Assembly (NCBI GenBank): GCA_002480645.1
Contig: DLCN01000006.1
Location: 124,001 to 188,000, forward strand
Reading direction: 5' to 3'
Length of the DNA stretch: 64,000 nt
Origin: Balneolaceae bacterium UBA7797
GTDB lineage: Bacteria > Bacteroidota > Rhodothermia > Balneolales > Balneolaceae
Part shown: one piece after another, positions 20,034 to 28,738 of the stretch
Position numbering within the stretch: the first letter of the stretch is position 1
How the letters are laid out: each line of letters opens with the position of its first letter
Program-made: the position numbers and the translations under genes
Notes under the pieces: model-generated
Told to the model about the DNA's origin: nothing
Databases searched by the model: none
What the model saw: the letters and a program-made list of their open reading frames with translations, nothing else

Positions 20034-21032
20034 ATGTTTAAAAGAATGTTAGTTCTCTCCGGATTATTACTTGCCGGCCTTTTCCAGACACAATCCTTTG
20101 CTCAAACCCCGATTATTAATGATACTTTATCTACAGGTTGGCTAAAACTTGACCTCAACCTGGAAAAGTTCTATCTGATCCTGAACAATGATTTCAATAA
20201 TGTGATCTTATTCTCATCCGGTGATAGTATTGAAGTACCTGCCGGGCGTAATAACATCAGGATCATCTGGGAGAATGTGTCTGATCATTCCCGTACCGTA
20301 AATGTTAAGCCGGGTGAAACTGACTATAGCTTCATTAATCTACATATCTCTCGTTTCGCAAAATCCTCCTATGAGCTCATCGAGTCCGGAAGAAATACGG
20401 CAATTACCACCGACCTTGGGGGAGAGATCTTTATTGATGGAAAACATGCAGGTACCGATTATACAGAACTCCTACTCCAGCCCGGGTATCACGATCTTAG
20501 AATTGAACACCCTGAATATGGGGATTTATCCACCCGGTTCATGGTTGATAAGTTTGTGATCACAGAAATCGCACGGTTCAACAAAAACCCAAATCCAATG
20601 GCATTTCCTCTTCATTTTGTGCCCGGTGCAGCGTATTTAAGAAATAAACAATATAACAAGGCAACGTACACGTATGTAGCTCTTGGCACATTAACCTCTC
20701 TGGCGGTGGTATTCAATAATAAATATGAAACCAAAGAAGACGAATATGATATTCTATATGAGGAATATTTGACAGCCACAACTGTCGGCAATGCTATAGA
20801 AAAAAGAGAAAAAGCGCTAAGTAAACGAGAAGAACTAAAAGACCTGAATACCATGCTTACAATTAGTTTTGTAAGTATTCTAGGCACTTATGCCATTACT
20901 ACTCTTGATGGCATGAGAAAACCAAAAGAAGGGTATCGGGGACCTTCAAATTTTGTTCCTTTAATTGGAATGAGCCGAAATCCAATTTCAGGTTCTACCT
21001 ATCCAACCTTAGTATTCAAAGCAAAATTCTGA
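20034..21032 (+). CDS. PEGA-type envelope protein, array member P2
   Basis: 332 residues from the ATG at 20034; an in-frame TTG at 20025 would add three. The signal peptide ends TQSFAQ. Clear paralog of P1: LDLNLEKFYLILNND aligns with FDVNLPEPFYVVLNDD, SSGDSIEVPAG with SPGDTLSLPSG, TDLGGEIFIDGKHAGTDY with the P1 PEGA motif, and TTLDGMRKPKEGYRG with TTIDGLRKPKGGYPG. Between the hydrophobic segments it carries about 50 charged residues (EKREKALSKREELKD) of likely coiled-coil character. Its stop is 4 bases before L1, so P2, L1, L2, P3 and L3 form one tight transcription unit; a 116-base gap separates it from P1. Confidence 0.75.
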   Translation: MFKRMLVLSGLLLAGLFQTQSFAQTPIINDTLSTGWLKLDLNLEKFYLILNNDFNNVILFSSGDSIEVPAGRNNIRIIWENVSDHSRTVNVKPGETDYSFINLHISRFAKSSYELIESGRNTAITTDLGGEIFIDGKHAGTDYTELLLQPGYHDLRIEHPEYGDLSTRFMVDKFVITEIARFNKNPNPMAFPLHFVPGAAYLRNKQYNKATYTYVALGTLTSLAVVFNNKYETKEDEYDILYEEYLTATTVGNAIEKREKALSKREELKDLNTMLTISFVSILGTYAITTLDGMRKPKEGYRGPSNFVPLIGMSRNPISGSTYPTLVFKAKF

Positions 21033-21036
21033 AGAT

Positions 21037-21636
21037 ATGCGAGTCCGAGTATTGCTTCTCTTAACAATTCCAATAGTTACTTTATATCAATGCAGAGATG
21101 TTCCGTCTTTTCAGGCAACAAATGAACATGATCCGTTCCGTCCAGGATATTTACCAAAAGCACCCGAATATTTTACAGTTACGTTAGGTCGTAATGAAGT
21201 ACTCCTGAATTGGAAAATTGATAATACATTAGTGTCATACTCTGGTTTTAAGATCTCTAGAAAGTACTCTGAGGAGGATACTTTCCATCATTTAACCAAT
21301 ATTCCAAAAAATGCATACAAGTTTGTGTACGAATTAGAGGATACCGATTTCGATCCAATAAGACTGAATTATTACTACAGCATCGAAACATTTTTACTGA
21401 ATGGTTCCGATACTTTATTCTCATCACCTAAATTCTCAACTTTAGAGCAAACAGTGAGTAAGAGTTCTCAAATTCAACCTAATCCCTTTTCAGAAACTCT
21501 CAATATGTATTGTACACGATTCGCTAAAGAAGATATGTTTGAGTTGACTTTTACCGGGGTGATCGATCCGAACAACTTTCAATCTGTCAGTGAGTATTCT
21601 TTTGATATTCAAAATAAGCCGGATGCAAAAATCTAA
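21037..21636 (+). CDS. Lipoprotein with one fibronectin-III-like domain, array member L1
   Basis: 199 residues. The hydrophobic leader ends TLYQC, an unusual lipobox with Gln before the Cys. After the Cys comes the motif shared by all three array lipoproteins: C-R-D-V-P-x-F followed by NEHDP and a proline-rich spacer. Residues about 45-130 fit a fibronectin type III domain (EVLLNWKIDNT, a YSGFKISRK strand, NYYYSIETFLLNGSD). The C-terminal about 60 residues are unassigned. The 3' end overlaps the start of L2 by 14 bases. I considered truncation, but the frame and content look coherent. Confidence 0.7.
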   Translation: MRVRVLLLLTIPIVTLYQCRDVPSFQATNEHDPFRPGYLPKAPEYFTVTLGRNEVLLNWKIDNTLVSYSGFKISRKYSEEDTFHHLTNIPKNAYKFVYELEDTDFDPIRLNYYYSIETFLLNGSDTLFSSPKFSTLEQTVSKSSQIQPNPFSETLNMYCTRFAKEDMFELTFTGVIDPNNFQSVSEYSFDIQNKPDAKI

Positions 21637-22651
21637 ACACATACTCATTTTTCTTTCTGCACTTTTGCTGATTGCCGGATGTAAAGAAGTACCCACTTTT
21701 GGCAACCCGGGCGTTCATGATCCTGACAGCCCTGATTATGAAGTTCCTGCCATAAAAGAATTCCGTCTCATCAAAAATCATACTTCTAATAGTGTCTATG
21801 CCTTCATTAAGATTTCCAAAGCATTCCCATATACGGCTATAAATATCAGTGTTAAAGATCATGGTGAACCGGGTGACTTTGAGACTTACCAAACTATTAC
21901 CCCGGTCAGTGCTTTGAATGATTCGGTGCATTATTTTAAAATGAATTCAATTCCCTATATAAACAATGAATTCAGTGCTACACTATATTATGATTCCGAT
22001 TATGGAAGAAAGCAATCTGAGCCGGTAACAGCTACCTTGAAACAACATCTTTTCAATTTTACTATTACCGAAGGGAGCAATACTCTTTTCTGGCAAAGTA
22101 ATTTTCTAATAAACGGCACCGTAGCAGTACTACATCAAAAAGGAGAACAAAGACCTGACACCTTGAGTATTGATAACCTTACCACAGCTTCAGGAAACGG
22201 CTCTGTAAATACTGGTAGCATTTCCAATGAGGATAAATTCAGTTATCAGGTTGATATATGGCGCGATGGAGTGTTGACTACTGAAATTGTGCCAATTGAG
22301 CTTGAGCGTACTAACGATTGTATTGAGGAAATTGATGGAGAAAAATTTTTTCTACCACCAAGACTTTTTTCAAAAAGTGAAAATACATCAAGTAGCAAAC
22401 TTATCGAATATGACTGGGAGGGTAATTGTGAAGTGGAAGAATTATATATTTACCGCGATGATGGTGGCGTTGCAGATCCTGCTAATCAGATCTATCCGTA
22501 TGTTAAAGTACGTAGCATAGAATCCGGTTCCGGACCAATTAATTACATTTCTTCTTACAACAGACAGCGTATTCATAACCAGTTTTGGCTCATTGCCAGA
22601 ATTAACGGCGAGCTCACAGAAAGAACCTACCCATTTATCCTCTATTTTTAG
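21623..22651 (+). CDS. Lipoprotein, array member L2
   Basis: 342 residues from the ATG at 21623, chosen because it gives a textbook lipoprotein signal (LLLIAGC). An upstream GTG/ATG-type extension to 21590 would add 11 residues of no signal value. After the Cys it repeats the array motif: KEVPTF, then VHDPDSPDYEVP. The rest is beta-rich and I recognise no domain; there is a cysteine pair region near TNDCIEEIDGE and GNCEVEELYIYRDDGG. The start overlaps L1 by 14 bases, which implies translational coupling. P3 follows after 17 bases. Function unknown. Confidence 0.68.
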   Translation: MQKSKHILIFLSALLLIAGCKEVPTFGNPGVHDPDSPDYEVPAIKEFRLIKNHTSNSVYAFIKISKAFPYTAINISVKDHGEPGDFETYQTITPVSALNDSVHYFKMNSIPYINNEFSATLYYDSDYGRKQSEPVTATLKQHLFNFTITEGSNTLFWQSNFLINGTVAVLHQKGEQRPDTLSIDNLTTASGNGSVNTGSISNEDKFSYQVDIWRDGVLTTEIVPIELERTNDCIEEIDGEKFFLPPRLFSKSENTSSSKLIEYDWEGNCEVEELYIYRDDGGVADPANQIYPYVKVRSIESGSGPINYISSYNRQRIHNQFWLIARINGELTERTYPFILYF

Positions 22652-22668
22652 GGTAATTGCTATCTAGT

Positions 22669-23652
22669 ATGAACAAAGTATTTCTCTTGTTACTCCTTAC
22701 ATTTCTTGTATTATTCGTTAATAATCAGGTCAATGCTCAAAATACGGGATATCTGAAGTTTGAGTTCAATGTAGATTCCGTTCTCCTGGTTATAGATTAT
22801 AAATACGACGAACGCATCATGCTTTCTTCAGGCGATTCTGTGAAGATCATTGCAGGAAGCCACGTCCTCAATCTATCTACTTTATTTGGCTCGGATATAA
22901 CCCGTAATCTTTTTGTTTTTCAGGATACAACCCGGCTATTTTCATATAACTTTCGCCCGCCCGTTCAGAATGTTATTTCGCTGAGAAACAACTATTCGGC
23001 AAGAAATCACTTTAATGCGAATGTGTTCATAGTTACAGATGAGGAGTCAGACGTTTATGTAAATGATCATTATTTAGGCTCAGGTTTCACCTATTTTGAT
23101 TCAAACCAGAAGAAAAACAATATCAGAATCGAGCATCCTGTATTAGGCAATAAAACGTACCTTCTTTCCGCAGAAAGCTTACCTAAAGTGTATGAGCTCT
23201 ATCAGCGCCCCGACAAATTCACTCATACTGCTTTAAGTGTGTTACCGGGTGCCAGTCAGATTTATAAAAAGCAATTCTTAAAAGGCGGATTACTGCTGGC
23301 AGGATCAATCGCTACAGGATATCTGTCATTCAGTTCACATGCAAAGTATGAAGATGAATTAGCGTTATTCCGCAGAATGGAAGAGGATTACTACAATGCC
23401 AGAGATGAACAAACCGCCCTTATTCTTGGAAATGAAGTGGAATACCAATATAAAGTAATGAAAGATGCGAATGACCAATATAAACTTATACTTGGTACTG
23501 CAATTACTATTTATGCATTAAATATGCTGGACGCTTTCATCAGCAAACCCAAAAGCGGGTACCGCGATAAAAAACCACTGGAATTCTATCTAAGCAAAGA
23601 ATCAGGTTTTGTAGGGGATGCAAGTACTGCCACTTTAAAAGTAAATTTCTAG
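22669..23652 (+). CDS. PEGA-type envelope protein, array member P3
   Basis: 327 residues from the ATG at 22669 (a TTG at 22657 is in frame). The signal peptide ends QVNAQ. Most diverged of the three paralogs, but it keeps the same order: LKFEFNVDSVLLVIDYK, SSGDSVKIIAG, a PEGA-like strand set (DEESDVYVNDHYLGSG ... RIEHPVLGNKTY), ALSVLPGASQIYKKQFLKG, two hydrophobic segments split by a charged linker (FRRMEEDYYNARDEQ), and ISKPKSGYRDKK near the C-terminus. It ends in VNF, like the terminal aromatic of barrel or envelope proteins. L3 follows after 2 bases. Confidence 0.72.
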   Translation: MNKVFLLLLLTFLVLFVNNQVNAQNTGYLKFEFNVDSVLLVIDYKYDERIMLSSGDSVKIIAGSHVLNLSTLFGSDITRNLFVFQDTTRLFSYNFRPPVQNVISLRNNYSARNHFNANVFIVTDEESDVYVNDHYLGSGFTYFDSNQKKNNIRIEHPVLGNKTYLLSAESLPKVYELYQRPDKFTHTALSVLPGASQIYKKQFLKGGLLLAGSIATGYLSFSSHAKYEDELALFRRMEEDYYNARDEQTALILGNEVEYQYKVMKDANDQYKLILGTAITIYALNMLDAFISKPKSGYRDKKPLEFYLSKESGFVGDASTATLKVNF

Positions 23653-23654
23653 AT

Positions 23655-25817
23655 ATGAGAAGTTCAATAATTCTTTACATTCTAGCCAGTCTATTTCTTC
23701 TCACTGAGTGCTCCACCGCTCCGGATTTTGAGAGGGCTAATGAAAATGACCCCGGAAGTTCAACCTTTAATATCCCTTCACCTTCGGGGCCTAATTATAC
23801 ATTTGACAGCGATGGAAACCTCGTAATTCATTGGGAAGATAACACTGATTTTGAAGATGGATATCAAGTGTATAAAAAACTTGGGACCAATAGTGAATCA
23901 ATATTGATTGCTGAGCTTGATAAAAATACTGTAACCTATACCGATGATTCAAAAAACTATTCCTATCCTACAATTTATCAGGTTATCAGCCAGGTAAATA
24001 ATAAAAGCAGTGATACTTTAACTATTAAAATTGATTTTGGGAAAATCAGTGATCTTACAAGCGAGCTCAGTGATGATTATGAAACCATTAACTTCAGTTG
24101 GAAATCAAATTTCGAAATTACTGATGGCTATCTCCTGCAAATTTCTGATCAAGACGATACCTTCCAAACAATTCATACGATTGAAGCCGATCAAAGATCA
24201 ATCAGGATACCAAATCCTCAACAGAATCTTTCACAAAACTTCAGACTGGTACCTTATTTAGTTGTAGAGGGAGACACTATTACCGATTACAAAAGTAATA
24301 TTACCACTACCTACCTTAAACCGGAAGAACTGAACCTTACACTCATTTCCTATGATTCTCTTAATATCAGCTGGAAAGATTTCATTTCATTTGAAGATGG
24401 TTATAAAATCAGAATCAAAAATGGTACTGAAACAGTGGAATATCAAACTGATGAAAATACTACTAAACTCAACGTAGAAGGTAAATTTAATTATAATGAT
24501 CATATTGAAGTGATTGTACAAGCATTATATGGTCAGTTTTTATCAGAATCGAGTAAAAAATTACTGATTATTGATGAAGACCCTATACAATTGGAATCTA
24601 TTGAAAATCATAACCAAAATTCCATAACACTGCATCTCAGTGATCCATCCAATATTGATCGGCCAAAACAAATTTGGAGAAAAACACAATTCGGACAGTT
24701 TGAATTAATTGGAGAACTGGATACGGATCAATTAAGCTTTACTGAGACAAATCTAGATCAGGAAACAATTTATAGCTATTACATAACTTCTCCTCTATCT
24801 GAAAATTCAGAATCCTTTGAAATTGACTATCATTTACGCTTCAAAAAAATTGACCGTATTACAGAAAGTGAACTTGAAGCAAATCTGATCATCGGATTAA
24901 CGCCAGTAGGTGTAAATCGATACTCTGATAAGGTCGTATATCTTAAAAAAAGGGGAAATAATGAAATAATAATTTATGACTTATCGAATAAAACTATTTT
25001 AAAACGTTTTGCTGCACCTGACAACATATCTCAACTTATTTTTGATAAGAACGAGGAATATATTTACATAACGTTTGGTGGTTCAAGTACAATTTCAATA
25101 TATGATTTTGATTCCGGCACATTGCTGAAATCACTGAATTTATCGTACGAAAATATTGGAGATATAGTTCTAGACGGGCATGGAAACCTGATTACTAGTG
25201 TAAGTAATAACGGGTTAGACTGGGCTGTGGTATCAGTAAATTTATCTGATCTATCTGAGACTGTAATCTATGAAGTTGTATCCGATGGATATCAACCTAA
25301 AATCATTGTAAGTAACAATCAGGAAAAACTAGTTCTGGTATATCAGGTTGATAATTTAATGAACTACGAATACTATACTATAAACGGCTCATTTGATTAC
25401 CTGGGTGGGAAAACCAATGATTTTTACACTACCACATTCACTGATAATCTAGACACAGCATTCGTCACTACTAATGGTGATATAGAAATTTACGACCTAT
25501 TTACCGGAACAAAATTAAGTACAATTCAACATTATGACATTTATAATAGCCATGAATCTAACTCATTGATTATCCTACAAGGATTAGTTGTGTATCAAAG
25601 TGAATCTTGTACTTATTTATTTGAATTTTCAAACCCTTCAAATCCTATTCTAGACAGACTATGTGATGACAGCATAGCTTCTACTGGTTATGGAGGCCTA
25701 CATTACATTACTAAGGATCAAATAATCGTTGATTCCAGAATTAGCTATAGTTCTGATTTCGATAGCTATTTGTTTCTTCTTAAAATTGAAAAACAATGGG
25801 GAATTGAGAAAGAATAG
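23655..25817 (+). CDS. Large lipoprotein with fibronectin-III-like and propeller-like regions, array member L3
   Basis: 720 residues. The leader ends FLLTEC, a lipobox with Glu before Cys, followed by the array motif (TAPDFERANENDP and a Pro-rich spacer). Residues about 45-385 contain several fibronectin type III-like modules (LVIHWEDNTDFEDGYQVYK, INFSWKSNFEITDGY, LNISWKDFISFEDGYKI). Residues about 400-710 look like a beta-propeller of the YVTN/WD-like type (IIIYDLSNKTILKRF, ISIYDFDSGTLLKS, IEIYDLFTGTKLS). The gene is visibly more AT-rich than its neighbours and poor in GATC compared with the rest of the window, hinting at a different origin. Likely a surface or periplasmic binding protein; the ligand is unknown. 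Confidence 0.7.
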   Translation: MRSSIILYILASLFLLTECSTAPDFERANENDPGSSTFNIPSPSGPNYTFDSDGNLVIHWEDNTDFEDGYQVYKKLGTNSESILIAELDKNTVTYTDDSKNYSYPTIYQVISQVNNKSSDTLTIKIDFGKISDLTSELSDDYETINFSWKSNFEITDGYLLQISDQDDTFQTIHTIEADQRSIRIPNPQQNLSQNFRLVPYLVVEGDTITDYKSNITTTYLKPEELNLTLISYDSLNISWKDFISFEDGYKIRIKNGTETVEYQTDENTTKLNVEGKFNYNDHIEVIVQALYGQFLSESSKKLLIIDEDPIQLESIENHNQNSITLHLSDPSNIDRPKQIWRKTQFGQFELIGELDTDQLSFTETNLDQETIYSYYITSPLSENSESFEIDYHLRFKKIDRITESELEANLIIGLTPVGVNRYSDKVVYLKKRGNNEIIIYDLSNKTILKRFAAPDNISQLIFDKNEEYIYITFGGSSTISIYDFDSGTLLKSLNLSYENIGDIVLDGHGNLITSVSNNGLDWAVVSVNLSDLSETVIYEVVSDGYQPKIIVSNNQEKLVLVYQVDNLMNYEYYTINGSFDYLGGKTNDFYTTTFTDNLDTAFVTTNGDIEIYDLFTGTKLSTIQHYDIYNSHESNSLIILQGLVVYQSESCTYLFEFSNPSNPILDRLCDDSIASTGYGGLHYITKDQIIVDSRISYSSDFDSYLFLLKIEKQWGIEKE

Positions 25818-25851
25818 ATTATTTAATGCATCCCCTTACCCATGCCCCTTT

Positions 25852-25896
25852 ATTAAATGAAAAGGTATCTAGATTAAATGAAAAGGTATCTAGATT
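25852..25896. repeat. Tandem 21-bp direct repeat
   Basis: Two perfect tandem copies of the 21-base unit attaaatgaaaaggtatcta(g) at 25852-25872 and 25873-25893, followed by att as the start of a third. It lies in the 95-base gap between the convergent L3 and LuxC-like genes. No hairpin with a T-run is obvious there. Confidence 0.85.
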
Positions 25897-25912
25897 TACT
25901 AATTCCCCATAC

Positions 25913-26950
25913 TCAAATCACCGGAATCCCATCCGGTTCCCACCAGAGTGGCGGGGTTTGGGCCTGACTCAAAAATTCGGTTTTTAATCCATCGATCCTC
26001 TCTCCGGAAGTATAGACGGCCTGAACCGCTGAACCGAATTTAAAACGTAGCTCTTTCAGCTTCTCTTCATCCCCTTTTACCCAGTTCAGGGTGAAATCCA
26101 GTTCTGGAAAATCTTCACTTTCCTGTAATAAAAAATGATTCATCCAGGCCTGGTTCCGTCCGATCGCTTTATTGTATGCAAACTGATATTCCAGCGCCGG
26201 TTCAGGTTTCCTATGCTGTGGATTCTTCAGCCAGAATGATTCAATATAATCCTGAAAATGACACTTCAGCTCGTTCAGTCCGATCGGACTCACCACTACT
26301 GCTACTGAACGACAGCCCTGCCCTCCATACCGAAAAATGGCTTCAACCAAATCGGTAATGGTTTCAGCATCATCAGATGAAATATAAGCCAGTGAGAATT
26401 TTGCCGTCCTTATCACATATTCGGTTTTGTTATTTACGACCTTTAGTTCTTTTAAACTCTGTTTTACCGGTTCTACTGATTGTTCTGATCCTGCAAAAAG
26501 TACTTTGTCTGCCTCCAAAGTTTCAAAAGAGTAGAGCTCTGTGGAATATTGAACCACTGAATCAATTCCTGATTTCTGCACTGATATCAAAAAAGATTCC
26601 AGCAGATACGGATCTTTGGTTGATAGCTTTCCATAATAATCAGCACCGGAAAGGATCGTCCCCAGTGCATCCTGAAAGCCAACCAACGGTAAGTTTCCGG
26701 CATGCAGGCAGAGTACTTTCTGTCCGATTGCATTGTTCTGTTCATTGATATTTGCCCGGTCCGCCCACTCTTCTACCTGACCATGATCAATCTGTTGCTT
26801 CAGGGTCCGGATCTGAAATTTGATATCCTCAAAACTGAAAAGTCCTTCCTTTACAGTGCGATCAATTGCTTCCTTCAATTCAGCATTATTCGGTTGAAGC
26901 CATGATCGGGCAGCTTGTGCAACTTTTTGTATGTGGGTTTTGATGTTCAT
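25913..26950 (-). CDS. Acyl-CoA reductase, LuxC-like
   Basis: Predicted NADPH-dependent fatty acyl reductase of the LuxC/aldehyde dehydrogenase-related family, reducing an activated acyl group to aldehyde. The ATG at 26950 gives 345 residues; an upstream TTG at 26989 would overlap luxE by 14 bases. Visible: VLCLHAGNLPLVGFQDALG near residue 75, GGQGCRSVAVVV with the likely catalytic Cys near residue 215, and KFGSAVQAVYTSG with WWEPDGIPVI at the C-terminus. It lies directly downstream of the LuxE-like gene, so the two probably form one enzyme complex. There is no luciferase (luxA/luxB) in the window, so bioluminescence is not implied. Confidence 0.82.
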   Translation of the reverse strand: MNIKTHIQKVAQAARSWLQPNNAELKEAIDRTVKEGLFSFEDIKFQIRTLKQQIDHGQVEEWADRANINEQNNAIGQKVLCLHAGNLPLVGFQDALGTILSGADYYGKLSTKDPYLLESFLISVQKSGIDSVVQYSTELYSFETLEADKVLFAGSEQSVEPVKQSLKELKVVNNKTEYVIRTAKFSLAYISSDDAETITDLVEAIFRYGGQGCRSVAVVVSPIGLNELKCHFQDYIESFWLKNPQHRKPEPALEYQFAYNKAIGRNQAWMNHFLLQESEDFPELDFTLNWVKGDEEKLKELRFKFGSAVQAVYTSGERIDGLKTEFLSQAQTPPLWWEPDGIPVI

Positions 26951-26975
26951 AAACTTTAGTAATTCTGAGCAATAA

Positions 26976-27974
26976 TCAATCCGAATCAATAAGAAAATTA
27001 CAGCCTCTAAGATTAACCGGATTCCACCGCCCTAAAACCTGAAATTGTCCTTTGTCGTTTTGGATTCCTTTGTCACCGGTTAAAATAAAGGAGCAGGAAT
27101 ACAGATTAGCCAGATCAATTACTCCGATCAGACCTTCTCCTCCAACGGGCATTTCTTCCATTGGGTTTTTAGGATTTCGGATGGTGACTTTCATCCAGGG
27201 CACAGGATCAAACCAGAGTGAGCCGCGACTATAGGCCTGACTCAGTAACTCGGTCATACCGTATTCTGAATGAATATGTGATTCAGGAAGACCGAATCCG
27301 GTTGCAAGTTGAGTATGCAGCTCTTGTTTCGTCATTTCCCTCCGGAAGGTTTTCATTCCCCCCGTTTCCATGATGATGGAGTCTTGATCCAACGTTACAT
27401 CACTAATTTCAATCAGATCAAGTAATCCAAAAGCAGCACCAAATAGCATCACTTTTCTTCCGGAGTCGGTGATTTGATTTATCAAACGTTGATCTAATGG
27501 CTTTCCTAATTCCAGATATTGACTTACTCCTGTTGAATCCCGATCAATAAGAGCATTTAACATCCAAACCAGGGAGGAATGTGGATTGGAATTATAACCC
27601 GGTGTGTATGCCAGAATCACGTACTCATCCAGATCATAAAAATGCTGCATCCCTCTGATGATGGACTGCCGATAGATTTCGGGATCGACAACATAATGTC
27701 GGCTGCGGGTCATTCCACTCGTTCCAGAGGACTGAAAGAAAATTGAGTGTTGAATATTGAATTGTGAATGTTCGTCCGTCAAAACCGTCGCGTCTTTGAA
27801 AGCCTGTATAGGAAGTAAAGGAATTTCATCTTCAGCATGAACTTCCTTTACTACAAGTGCGTCACAAAAACGTTGATATACGGGATTAAACTCCCGTTGG
27901 AATTCAAATATTTCGAGCGCTTTTTGCCGAAAATCTAAGTTTGAATTAAATGGATTTACCTGAGCATTTTTCAC
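26976..27974 (-). CDS. Acyl-protein synthetase, LuxE-like
   Basis: 332 residues, GTG start at 27974. Matches the LuxE family, which activates a fatty acid with ATP and passes the acyl group to a partner reductase. The ATP-binding signature SSGTSGMTRSRHYV sits near residue 85; IIMETGGMKTFRREMT and the downstream HSEYGMTELLSQAYS are also typical of acyl-adenylate-forming enzymes, followed by a C-terminal LTGDKGIQND region. It comes first in the pair with the LuxC-like gene. Together they predict fatty acid to fatty aldehyde conversion; the end product (wax, alcohol, plasmalogen precursor) cannot be read here. Confidence 0.82.
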   Translation of the reverse strand: MKNAQVNPFNSNLDFRQKALEIFEFQREFNPVYQRFCDALVVKEVHAEDEIPLLPIQAFKDATVLTDEHSQFNIQHSIFFQSSGTSGMTRSRHYVVDPEIYRQSIIRGMQHFYDLDEYVILAYTPGYNSNPHSSLVWMLNALIDRDSTGVSQYLELGKPLDQRLINQITDSGRKVMLFGAAFGLLDLIEISDVTLDQDSIIMETGGMKTFRREMTKQELHTQLATGFGLPESHIHSEYGMTELLSQAYSRGSLWFDPVPWMKVTIRNPKNPMEEMPVGGEGLIGVIDLANLYSCSFILTGDKGIQNDKGQFQVLGRWNPVNLRGCNFLIDSD

Positions 27975-28044
27975 GCCCCGAAGTTAATGATTACCACAGA
28001 ACATTACTTACAGATATGAAAAGTGCCGAAAGTTTACTTTTGTA

Positions 28045-28527
28045 TCAAAAATGTATACCGAATGAAATACCGGGTAAAACCATGAAATTGTCTATACCCA
28101 CTCCTAACCGGGTTCCAACATCTCTGAACGTGTATCGAGTGTTTAGTTCAGCTCCGATACTGAATTGTTTTGAAATGAAGTAATCCCCACCAAAACCTAA
28201 ACCAACAAAACCCTGATTCAGGTTATAGCTATATCCTGTGTCAAAGTTTACGAATGGAGCCGCCGTTCTAGGTTGGATCAGATACCTTTTTAATCCCAGA
28301 CCGATTGAAGAGTTATCGGTTTCAAAATTTCTGTTGAATTGAACCGCTAAAAATGGGGAAACTATGGTTTTCTCATTCAACCAGATTGGAACGTAATATT
28401 CCATTTGATCAGGATTGATCTTTGTATTCACACCAAATGAATGTTTAAAATCGATAGCATTTGTTTGAGCAGATACTAAACCTGACAACACAAATACCAG
28501 TACAGGTAGAAGAAGCAATTTTTTCAT
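28045..28527 (-). CDS. Small outer-membrane beta-barrel-like protein
   Basis: 160 residues with a signal peptide ending GLVSAQ. The mature part is a run of short alternating amphipathic strands (FLAVQFNRNFE, IGLGLKRYLI, GFVGLGFGGDYFI, FSIGAELNTRYTF, VLPGISFGIHF) and it ends in Phe, as expected for an 8-strand outer-membrane barrel. No enzymatic motif. It lies downstream of the NHL gene after a 211-base gap with no gene, and 71 bases upstream of luxE on the same strand. Function unknown. Confidence 0.72.
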   Translation of the reverse strand: MKKLLLLPVLVFVLSGLVSAQTNAIDFKHSFGVNTKINPDQMEYYVPIWLNEKTIVSPFLAVQFNRNFETDNSSIGLGLKRYLIQPRTAAPFVNFDTGYSYNLNQGFVGLGFGGDYFISKQFSIGAELNTRYTFRDVGTRLGVGIDNFMVLPGISFGIHF

Positions 28528-28738
28528 GAGTCAAATATTTAATTAGTATTCCGATGGACTTTACCTCCATCTCATTAGTAATCTAATACGTACATACAAA
28601 AACAAATAGTATAACCCTTTACTATTTATACCTGATATAAATAACAACGACTCATCATATAATGAATTCATCTACACGGATAGTCCCGTTCAATGAGTTT
28701 CCTGTGCGTTTAAAAACATACCATTGTGGAAATTGCAG
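28528..28738. other. Intergenic stretch with no recognised gene
   Basis: These 211 AT-rich bases separate the barrel gene and the NHL gene. I see no open frame with a credible start, no tRNA-like fold and no strong hairpin. Confidence 0.4.

Noticed and set aside
21037..22651. L1 and L2 as one lipoprotein split by a frameshift
   Set aside because: L2 has its own complete lipoprotein signal and repeat of the post-Cys motif, so these are two genes that overlap slightly.
25913..27974. Bioluminescence operon
   Set aside because: LuxC- and LuxE-like genes are present, but no luxA/luxB or luxD gene occurs nearby, and such pairs exist in dark bacteria.
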